The notes under the pieces are model-generated. The model made no database searches and was not told the origin of the DNA. It saw nothing but the letters and a program-made list of their open reading frames with translations. Both the position numbers and the translations under genes were made by a program. A DNA stretch of 64,000 nucleotides from Sphingomonadaceae bacterium (GTDB taxonomy: Bacteria > Pseudomonadota > Alphaproteobacteria > Sphingomonadales > Sphingomonadaceae), in NCBI GenBank assembly GCA_947451145.1, contig CANFXW010000003.1, forward strand, positions 124,001-188,000, in the 5' to 3' direction. Of the stretch, positions 34,932-41,819 are shown one piece after another (the first letter of the stretch is position 1; each line of letters begins with the position of its first letter).

Positions 34932-36097
34932 ACTGCAACTAACCCGTCCAGCGGCTTACCGCCGCTGCCGGGGAAGGCCTTTGCCAGCAGCCGGGCCGGG
35001 TCGATCTGGAAATGACTGCCCAGCGCGCCAGCAATGGCTGCGTCGATTGGCGTGGTCGGCTTCAGGTCGCGGCCTTCGTATAGCGATGCCTGTGCCAGCC
35101 CCGGCCAGTCAGCCATCACCCGCCCGCCGCGCACTGCGCCGCCGAGCAGCATCGCCATGGAGCCGGTGCCGTGGTCGGTGCCTTGGGTGCCATTGACCGC
35201 CACCGTGCGCCCGAACTCGGTCGCGACCAGCACCATCGTGCGGTCCCAGTGTGCGCCCAGACCAGTCTTGAACGCGGCGATCAGCGCATCAAGTTGCTTG
35301 AGTTGCCCGGCGATGCGTCCGCGCTGGTTGAAATGGGTGTCCCAGCCACCAGTCTCGACCATAGCGACTCTAGCGCCATCGGGACCAGACATTAGCTTCG
35401 CCGCGAGCTTGCCCAGTGCAGTGGGATCCTGCCCCTTTTCGGCATCACCACCAGCCATCGAGCGGGCCTGCATCGCGCCATCCCACAGCATGTGCAGCTG
35501 CGGATCACCGGCATAAAGCTGGCTGACGCGTTGCAGCATCTCGGCATTGGCATCGGGCAGCGCCGAATTGCCATAGCTCGGCACCTCGATCGCACCCCTG
35601 AGCGCTGGCGGAACGGTCGGACCAATCGCCATGGCCCGAGTACTGCCGGGCAACAGGGCGAGCAGGCGGTTCATCCAGCCGTCTTTCAGCTCAAACGGCA
35701 GGGTTCCGCCGGTTTCGAGCACATTCTGCGCATCAAAGTGCGACCTGTCGCGATAGGGTGATGCGGTTGCGTGGAGAAACAGTGCCTGCTTGGCGCCATA
35801 GAGCTGGCCCACCGTGGCCAGCGAGGGGTGCAGCGCGAACATGCCGTCAATCTTCGCCGCACTGGCAAAATCCTCGGCCAATATGCCACGCGTGCGTTCG
35901 AACGCAGGATCGCCAACCGGGGCGAGGGTGGAAAGCCCGTCGGCAGCGCCGCGCTGGATGATAAACAGAAAGCGCCGGTCGGTCTCCGCAGCGGCGGCAA
36001 AGGCGAGGCGGGGCGCGAGCAGCGCTGCGCCGCCAGCGCCAATCGCGGCGATCAGGTGTCGGCGGTTCAGCTGCGCAATGGGGGAAAGCTGGGTCAT
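34928..36097 (-). CDS. DUF1501 protein with Tat-like signal
   Basis: A 389-residue exported protein. The N-terminus has NRRHLIAAIGAGGAALLAP, a twin-arginine-like signal. The core matches DUF1501 (sulfatase/alkaline-phosphatase-like fold): FLFIIQRGAADGLSTLAP, then VAMVETGGWDTHFNQ and VLVATEFGRTVAVNGTQGTD with HGTGSMAML, whose Asp/His residues are placed as metal ligands. It is preceded by a DUF1800 gene, 4 nt away, the usual partner. The pair is widespread in bacteria, but the substrate and reaction are not established to my knowledge. Confidence 0.85.
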   Translation of the reverse strand: MTQLSPIAQLNRRHLIAAIGAGGAALLAPRLAFAAAAETDRRFLFIIQRGAADGLSTLAPVGDPAFERTRGILAEDFASAAKIDGMFALHPSLATVGQLYGAKQALFLHATASPYRDRSHFDAQNVLETGGTLPFELKDGWMNRLLALLPGSTRAMAIGPTVPPALRGAIEVPSYGNSALPDANAEMLQRVSQLYAGDPQLHMLWDGAMQARSMAGGDAEKGQDPTALGKLAAKLMSGPDGARVAMVETGGWDTHFNQRGRIAGQLKQLDALIAAFKTGLGAHWDRTMVLVATEFGRTVAVNGTQGTDHGTGSMAMLLGGAVRGGRVMADWPGLAQASLYEGRDLKPTTPIDAAIAGALGSHFQIDPARLLAKAFPGSGGKPLDGLVAV

Positions 36098-36101
36098 CGG
36101 C

Positions 36102-37559
36102 CTATCTCCTCAGCATTTCGGGTGCGACGAACAGCAGGGCCAGCGCCTGCGCGGGGCTTTCGGCCCGGGCAATCGCCTGCACCGTGCTCTCGCTCAAAGC
36201 GTCTGGGAACAGCGCTGGTGCCAGCTTGCGCGCATCGATAATTGCCAGCTTCTGCCCCAGCCGCTGAGCGAATTCGACGCGGCGGAGAAGGGCATCCGGC
36301 GCGGCCCAGCTTGCCGATATGTCATCCCAGCCGGCCGGCGATCCTGGCTTCCACGTTTGCTGGCCCAGCTGGTTGAGCGCGAAGACAGTGGGCTGCGCGG
36401 GAAAATCCACCCCGCTCGCCCGGCGCAGGGCCACCAACCAATCCCACGGCGGGCGGAACTTTGGCGCGAGGTTGCTGGCCCAAGGCTCGGGCGATTCAAC
36501 CAGCGTGCGATAGAGCGAGGGCAGATCGCCACCGGTCTTGAGGAATGTCTCTTCCAGCCGGGCGACCAGCGCCGGGGGCGGATCGTCGCTGGTGAAATGG
36601 CGGGCGAGCTTGGTGGCGATGTGGCGCGCGGTGGCCGGATGGCTGGCAAGATCCAGCAGGATCGAAAGCGCCTGCTTTTCGCCGTCCTGCGCATACTTCT
36701 TGCCCATCACCATGCGCGATCCGGGCTCGTGAAGCTGCGGCACGAACAGCGTCTTGCCCGGTTCACCACCAATCAGTTTGGCAATCCGGCCAAGTCCCGA
36801 AATTGTGATCCCGGTCAGCGCGCGGGCGAGCTCGGTCACATCGGCTTGACTATAGCCCGAACGGACGCCCAGCGTGTGAAGCTCCATGATTTCGCGGGCG
36901 AGATTTTCGTTCAGCCCCGGCTGCTTGGCTGCCCCGCGCCGCCTCGCAAATTCGGCGATCACCGAATTGGGCCCGATCGACTGCGCCTGGTCGAGGAACA
37001 GCAGCATCGCCGGATGCCGCTCCACGGCAAGCAGCATGTCGATGAAACGCCCGGTCACATGGGGACGGATGGCTTCATTCTCGAACGTGCCAGCCAGACC
37101 GATCACCGATCCCTTGTCGACCGAGATGGCAAAATGGTTGGACCAGAAGGCCACCATCCGCTCCATGAACGGCGTTTCGGTGGTGCCCGCCACGGCCATG
37201 CGCGCTGATACGGCCTCGACATAGCTGTCACGCGCGGCGCGGAACAGGCCGGCTTCGGGGTTAGGCTGCTTGGCAGCCATCACCGACGCATCGCCTTCAA
37301 TGGCCGGAGCGAGCTTTGGCTTGCGGTAATCAGCGCCCTCTTCTTCCTTGCGGTCTTTGCGCTCGACCCGGATTTCGGCGAGCTGGGCGATCTGCGCCGG
37401 AGAGCGCGGCAGGGCGGCGATCCCGGCAGGGGAGGGGTCATAACGCCCTATCTGGTCAAGCAACCAGCGGCGCGGCTCAGCAGTCAGCGGTGCGCCAACC
37501 TTTGCGCCAAGGCCAAATCTGTTCAAGGCAATCTGAATGCCGCTCTGCGCCAGTGCCAT
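36102..37559 (-). CDS. DUF1800 protein
   Basis: A 485-residue protein matching DUF1800: ALNRFGLGAKVGAPLTAEPR at the start, then RMVAFWSNHFAISVDKG, EFARRRGAAKQPGLNENLAR followed by EIMELHTLGV, and LASHPATARHIATKLARHF. The ATG at 37559 is chosen because GGAGG stands about 8 nt upstream and the family begins with this segment. It lies 4 nt before the DUF1501 gene and is surely in its operon. No clear signal peptide is seen, although the partner has a Tat-like one, so the pair may be exported together. The function is unknown. Confidence 0.85.
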   Translation of the reverse strand: MALAQSGIQIALNRFGLGAKVGAPLTAEPRRWLLDQIGRYDPSPAGIAALPRSPAQIAQLAEIRVERKDRKEEEGADYRKPKLAPAIEGDASVMAAKQPNPEAGLFRAARDSYVEAVSARMAVAGTTETPFMERMVAFWSNHFAISVDKGSVIGLAGTFENEAIRPHVTGRFIDMLLAVERHPAMLLFLDQAQSIGPNSVIAEFARRRGAAKQPGLNENLAREIMELHTLGVRSGYSQADVTELARALTGITISGLGRIAKLIGGEPGKTLFVPQLHEPGSRMVMGKKYAQDGEKQALSILLDLASHPATARHIATKLARHFTSDDPPPALVARLEETFLKTGGDLPSLYRTLVESPEPWASNLAPKFRPPWDWLVALRRASGVDFPAQPTVFALNQLGQQTWKPGSPAGWDDISASWAAPDALLRRVEFAQRLGQKLAIIDARKLAPALFPDALSESTVQAIARAESPAQALALLFVAPEMLRR

Positions 37560-37759
37560 CTGCGTGCCTCCACCAGCCAAATTTATGCGGTGAAACTGTT
37601 CCAGCGCGTTTCCAGAGTCACGACCCAAAATGTCGCAATTGGTCGCGATGTGCGTGCAAAATTCGGACTATGCCGCGCTTTCGCCGTGAATGCGCGATCC
37701 GCCCCCTTGGCACAGCATTGCGCCAACCAGCAACGCTGGCCGGGCCAGAGGCATAGACC

Positions 37760-39493
37760 TTAAGGTGCGACCGCCAGCGCACCCGGACGGCGGGGATCAG
37801 CAGCACCAAGGTAATGCCCGCCCTCAATCATGATCGACTGCGCGCTGCCCATGGTCTCGTCCGAGGTGATCGGGTGGCCCATCGCGGTCAGCAGGGCAAC
37901 GGTATCGGGGTTGAAGTTCGGCTCGACGCGCAGCTTGTCGCTGGCATCCTGATAGATGCGCGGCTGGTGGGTGGCCTCTTCGACGTTCAGCTTGAAATCG
38001 ACGACATTGACGATGACCTGCAGCACCGTGTCGATGATCGTGCTGCCGCCCGGCGAACCGGTGATCAGCCAGGGCTTGCCATCCTTCATCACGATGGTCG
38101 GCATCATGGTGGAGAGCATGCGCTTGCCCGGTGCCATGGCATTGGGCGGCGGTGCCTTGCCATCGCGCAGCGCGCGCGCCGCGCCGACGTGGTCGAAATT
38201 GTTCATCTGGTTGTTGAGCAGGATGCCCGTGCCCTTGATCATCACGCCCGAGCCGAAGTCCGCGCCAAGGGTATAGGTGGTCGAAACGACATTGCCCGCT
38301 GCGTCAGCAACGGAAAAGTGCGTGGTGTTGGGCCCTTCAAAGCGCCATGGATCGCCTGCGCCCAGCGCCTCGGCGGGCTTCGCCTTGGCCGGATCGATCA
38401 GCCGCGAGCGTTCGAGCGCATAGGGCTTGGCGATGAAACCGCTGACGGGAACCTTGGCGAAGTCGGTATCGCCCAGCACCTTGTAGCGGTCAGCATAGCC
38501 CAGCTTCATCGTCTCGGACAGGAGATGCAAGGTCTTTGCCGAGCCAAGCCCGCCGCTTTTCAGATCGAAGTTCTCAAGGATGTTGAGCATGTTAAGCAGG
38601 GTTGCACCGCCAGCGCTGGCGGGCGGAGCGGTGATGATGTCGAGCCCGCGATAGGTGCCTTTCAGCGGCTTGCGCTCCACCGCGCGGTAGGCGGCAAGGT
38701 CTTCCATGGTGATCAGACCGCCATTGGCCTTCATGTCTGCGGCAAAGCGCTCAGCCACCGGGCCTTTGTAGAACCCGTCAGCTCCGCGCTGGGCGATCTG
38801 GGTCAGCGTCCACGCGAGATCGGGCAGCTTCATCACCTCGCCCGCGCGGTAGAGCGAGCCATCGGCCTTGTAATAGGTCGCCCGCGCCGAAGCGCTGGTT
38901 GACAGGCGCTCCTTGCCCCAGCTGAACACGAAGGCCTCGTCGGGCGATAGCGCGACGCCATTGCGGGCAAGGGCAATTGCAGGGGCGACAACCTTGGCCC
39001 ATGGCAGCTTGCCGAAGCGCTGGTGCGCCTTGAACAGCCCTGCGACCGTGCCGGGCACCGAGGGGGCGAGATAGCCCTTGCTGGCGACGGCGGATTCCTT
39101 GCCCTGATTGTCGAGGAACATGGGCAGCGTTGCCGCCTTGGGCGCGACCGAGCGGAAATCGAAGAACAGGTCCTCGCCGCTCTTGCCGTCGTGCACCAGC
39201 ATGAAGCCATCGCCGCCAATATTACCCGCGCGCGGCAGGGTGACGGCGAGGGTAAAGCCCATGGCGACCGCCGCATCGACCGCATTGCCGCCCTTGCGGA
39301 TGATGTCAGCTCCCACCTTGCTGGCGATGGCATTCTGCGAAACCACCATGCCGTGTTCACCCACCACCGGCGAGTGGATCGAGGGATATTCGAGCAGCTG
39401 CTTCTTCTGCGCAGAAACCGGCGTGCACAGCATCGCCGCCATGCCGAGGGTAAGGCATGCCGAGCGCAAACTTTTCCAGAACTGCTGCATCAT
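37760..39493 (-). CDS. ggt: Gamma-glutamyltransferase (periplasmic)
   Basis: A 577-residue Ntn-hydrolase proenzyme with a signal peptide (ACLTLGMAAMLCTPVSAQ). The autoprocessing site is N-TTHFSVADAAGN, with Thr390 as the nucleophile released at the start of the small subunit. Other conserved parts are AGNIGGDGFML, the GSPGGSTIID oxyanion region and STMMPTIV. It transfers or hydrolyses gamma-glutamyl groups from glutathione and gamma-glutamyl peptides in the periplasm. Its ATG overlaps the stop of the flavoprotein gene upstream (ATGA). With a LysR regulator and a TonB receptor further upstream, it probably serves in nutrient use. Confidence 0.93.
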   Translation of the reverse strand: MMQQFWKSLRSACLTLGMAAMLCTPVSAQKKQLLEYPSIHSPVVGEHGMVVSQNAIASKVGADIIRKGGNAVDAAVAMGFTLAVTLPRAGNIGGDGFMLVHDGKSGEDLFFDFRSVAPKAATLPMFLDNQGKESAVASKGYLAPSVPGTVAGLFKAHQRFGKLPWAKVVAPAIALARNGVALSPDEAFVFSWGKERLSTSASARATYYKADGSLYRAGEVMKLPDLAWTLTQIAQRGADGFYKGPVAERFAADMKANGGLITMEDLAAYRAVERKPLKGTYRGLDIITAPPASAGGATLLNMLNILENFDLKSGGLGSAKTLHLLSETMKLGYADRYKVLGDTDFAKVPVSGFIAKPYALERSRLIDPAKAKPAEALGAGDPWRFEGPNTTHFSVADAAGNVVSTTYTLGADFGSGVMIKGTGILLNNQMNNFDHVGAARALRDGKAPPPNAMAPGKRMLSTMMPTIVMKDGKPWLITGSPGGSTIIDTVLQVIVNVVDFKLNVEEATHQPRIYQDASDKLRVEPNFNPDTVALLTAMGHPITSDETMGSAQSIMIEGGHYLGAADPRRPGALAVAP

Positions 39494-40779
39494 GCCACTT
39501 CCTCCAAAATCAGCGAAGCCAGTCGCTCCCCCGCGCCCATTGAATAGGTCCAGCCGAGCATGCCATGCCCGATGTTTACCGCAATACGCGATTTGACCCG
39601 GCGGATCTGCGGCAGCGAATTGGCGGTCATCGGCCTGATGCCTGCCCAGCCTTTGGCGGCCTGCGCATAGTCTGCCACACCGGGCAGCGCCGCTTGTGAG
39701 GCTGCCTTCAATTGTTCGAGACGGCGCGCGTCAATTTGCGTGCTTGATGCGCCGATCTCTGCGAGCCCGGCGATGCGGACCGCACTGTCCAATGGGCAGA
39801 ACACCACCTTGCGCGCGACATCGGTGATGCTCACCTTCAGCGCGTCGGGGCCAGCAGGGGCGGTGAAGGAATAGCCTTTCATCGGCATCAGCACCGATCC
39901 GATCCCGAGGTCGCGCGCGAAACGGCGGGAGCCGATCCCGGCGCAGATCACCAGATCATCGACGGCAATCCGCTCGCCCGCGCTGGTCGTTACCACTGCC
40001 TCGCCTGCTTCGGAGGAAATGGTTTGGACAGTTGTCCCGAGCCGCACGGCCACGCCATAGGAGTGCTGCAACAGGTCCATCATGGCGAGACAGAAGCGGT
40101 GCGGATCGCCCACTTCTTCCTGCGGCGAATAGACCGCGCCGACGAAATCCCGCGTCCGGGCAGCGAGTGCAGGCTCGATGGCGCGGGCTTCGGCAGGGGT
40201 CAGCACTTCCTGCACCGCGCCGTGCTCGCGCTTCAGGGCGACCATGGCTCTGGCGGCGGCGAAAGCTGGTTCGTTGTCGAACAGGTGCAGCTTGCCGGTA
40301 ACCGCATGGCCGAAATCGAGCGCGTGGCGCTGTTGGAGGCGCTGCATGGCGAGCCGCGATTCAAGCCCGAGCCGCAAGCCCTCCAGTGTGTTGGCGGTGA
40401 AGCTGGCGGCACTGGTGTTGCGCAGGAAGCTCAGCAACCACGCGATCTTGGCGGGATCGATCATCGCCTTCATACGGATCGCGGGATCGAGCCCGAGCAG
40501 GACCGCTGGCGCATGCTTGAGCAGCGCCGGGCTGGCGAGCGCCTCGGTATAGACGTAGCTCAGCTGCGCGCCGTTGGCGAAAGAGGCTTCGCAGCCCGGG
40601 GCATCGCGGCTTTCGATAATGGTCACGGCAATACCACGCCGGGCCAAAGCATAGGCGGTCGCCATGCCAACCACCCCAGCGCCCAGCACCAGCGCCGAAC
40701 GCGAAGCGCGACCCGCAGAGACGGATGTCTCCACAGTGTCAGAGGCGGGATCCCAGCCGTTATCCTTGGTCAATAGCAC
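39490..40779 (-). CDS. D-amino-acid dehydrogenase-like flavoprotein (DadA family)
   Basis: A 429-residue FAD-dependent DAO-type oxidoreductase. The dinucleotide site is ALVLGAGVVGMATAYALARRG, then IIESRDAPGCEASFANGAQL is the usual DadA start region. The C-terminal GWAGIRPMTANSLPQI and NIGHGMLGWTYSMGAG close the FAD site. DadA enzymes oxidise D-amino acids and pass electrons to the respiratory chain at the inner membrane. The start is a GTG at 40779; the first 28 residues are unconserved, so a later start is possible. It is coupled to ggt, suggesting oxidation of an amino acid freed from a gamma-glutamyl compound. A palindromic GTTATG site stands upstream. Confidence 0.85.
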   Translation of the reverse strand: MLLTKDNGWDPASDTVETSVSAGRASRSALVLGAGVVGMATAYALARRGIAVTIIESRDAPGCEASFANGAQLSYVYTEALASPALLKHAPAVLLGLDPAIRMKAMIDPAKIAWLLSFLRNTSAASFTANTLEGLRLGLESRLAMQRLQQRHALDFGHAVTGKLHLFDNEPAFAAARAMVALKREHGAVQEVLTPAEARAIEPALAARTRDFVGAVYSPQEEVGDPHRFCLAMMDLLQHSYGVAVRLGTTVQTISSEAGEAVVTTSAGERIAVDDLVICAGIGSRRFARDLGIGSVLMPMKGYSFTAPAGPDALKVSITDVARKVVFCPLDSAVRIAGLAEIGASSTQIDARRLEQLKAASQAALPGVADYAQAAKGWAGIRPMTANSLPQIRRVKSRIAVNIGHGMLGWTYSMGAGERLASLILEEVA

Positions 40780-40836
40780 CCCTGCATGCTAGTTTCCGGC
40801 GCTCCCAAGGCAAGGTGGGGGTCCAGTCTATCTTGG

Positions 40837-40863
40837 GGTTATGGCATAGGCTCAGGTTATGCC
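40837..40863 (-). promoter_or_regulatory. Candidate LysR-type operator before the dadA-like gene
   Basis: GGTTATGGCATA (40837-40848) and GGTTATGCC (40855-40863) give two direct GTTATG half-sites, and GGCATA-N9-TATGCC (40843-40863) is an exact inverted repeat. The same half-site occurs three times upstream of the TonB receptor gene. It is 58 bp before the GTG start, in place for control by the neighbouring LysR protein. Confidence 0.5.
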
Positions 40864-40868
40864 TTGAT

Positions 40869-41762
40869 TTACATTTCCGCGCCTTTGCGCAATGTTGCCT
40901 TCATCAGGTCGACAAGCTTGAGCGCCAGCTTTGATAGCGGGCGATCCTCCAGCCAGGCGGCGTGAACGCCAAAGGTCAGCTCTGGCGTGAGCGGGAACAG
41001 CTCTACATCGGCAGAGGCCATGGCCCGCGCGGTGAACTCGTCAACAATTGCCACGCCCGAGCCATGCCGCACCAGTGCGGCGGCGATGTAATAGGTATCG
41101 ACCGAGGCAACCTCGCGAAAATCGATCTGGGCGACGGCATGGGCGGCGGCGACGATATCGCCGATAGGACCGCTGCTGGAAACGCCGATCAGATCCATCT
41201 CGCGGATATCGGCCACGGTCAGGTGGCTGCGGCTTGCGGCGAACGTTCCCTTGGGCGCGATGACCACCAGTTTGGCCGATGCCAGCTTGCGCGTGGTCAG
41301 GCGCGGGTGGACCGGGGGATCATAGCCAAAGGCAATGTCGCATTCCCGCTCATAGAGCGAGCGCAGCACATCGCTGTGGTGGATGGTCTTGATATCGAAA
41401 GTGACTTCGGGATTGGTCGCCCGGAACCGGGCGATTACCTCGGGCAGAACCTCAAGCCCCAGCGAGGGCACGATGCCTACCCGCAAATGCCCGGCACCCG
41501 AATTGCGCAGGTTGCGCGCGGTCAGTTGCAGCGAGGAGACGCGGTGGAACACCTCGTCAACTTCGCGGAACAGGGTGTGGGCCTCGTCCGTCGGCACCAG
41601 CCGCCCGCGCACCAGATCGAACAGCTTAATGCCAAGCTGGCTCTCGGTGTGGCGCAGCACCTTGCTGACCGCCGGTTGCGATACGTTGAGCGCCCGCGCG
41701 GCCGCGCTGATCGAGCCATTGGCGTAAACCGCGTGGAAGATCTCGATCTGTCGAAGCCGCAT
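40869..41762 (-). CDS. LysR-family transcriptional regulator
   Basis: A 297-residue regulator. The N-terminal winged helix is LRQIEIFHAVYANGSISAAA with ALNVSQPAVSKVLRHTESQL, and the effector-binding domain (about 90-290) starts GHLRVGIVPSLGLEVLPEVI. It is flanked by the TonB receptor gene upstream and the dadA-like/ggt pair downstream, all on the same strand, so it probably controls both in response to a substrate-derived ligand. Its start codon lies within the right arm of a perfect 10-bp inverted repeat (41756-41765 with 41787-41796), which may control translation or be an autoregulatory site. Confidence 0.92.
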   Translation of the reverse strand: MRLRQIEIFHAVYANGSISAAARALNVSQPAVSKVLRHTESQLGIKLFDLVRGRLVPTDEAHTLFREVDEVFHRVSSLQLTARNLRNSGAGHLRVGIVPSLGLEVLPEVIARFRATNPEVTFDIKTIHHSDVLRSLYERECDIAFGYDPPVHPRLTTRKLASAKLVVIAPKGTFAASRSHLTVADIREMDLIGVSSSGPIGDIVAAAHAVAQIDFREVASVDTYYIAAALVRHGSGVAIVDEFTARAMASADVELFPLTPELTFGVHAAWLEDRPLSKLALKLVDLMKATLRKGAEM

Positions 41763-41796
41763 GGGTGGAGACCTATCGTTCCCCGGCCCATGCGGC
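41756..41796 (-). promoter_or_regulatory. Perfect inverted repeat spanning the lysR start codon
   Basis: On the minus strand GCCGCATGGG (41796-41787) and CCCATGCGGC (41765-41756) are exact complements separated by 21 nt. The ATG of the LysR gene (41762-41760) is inside the second arm, so a transcript from the upstream gene could fold to hide the start codon. Confidence 0.55.
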
Positions 41797-41819
41797 CAGA
41801 TGCAAATTCACGCGCCCGC

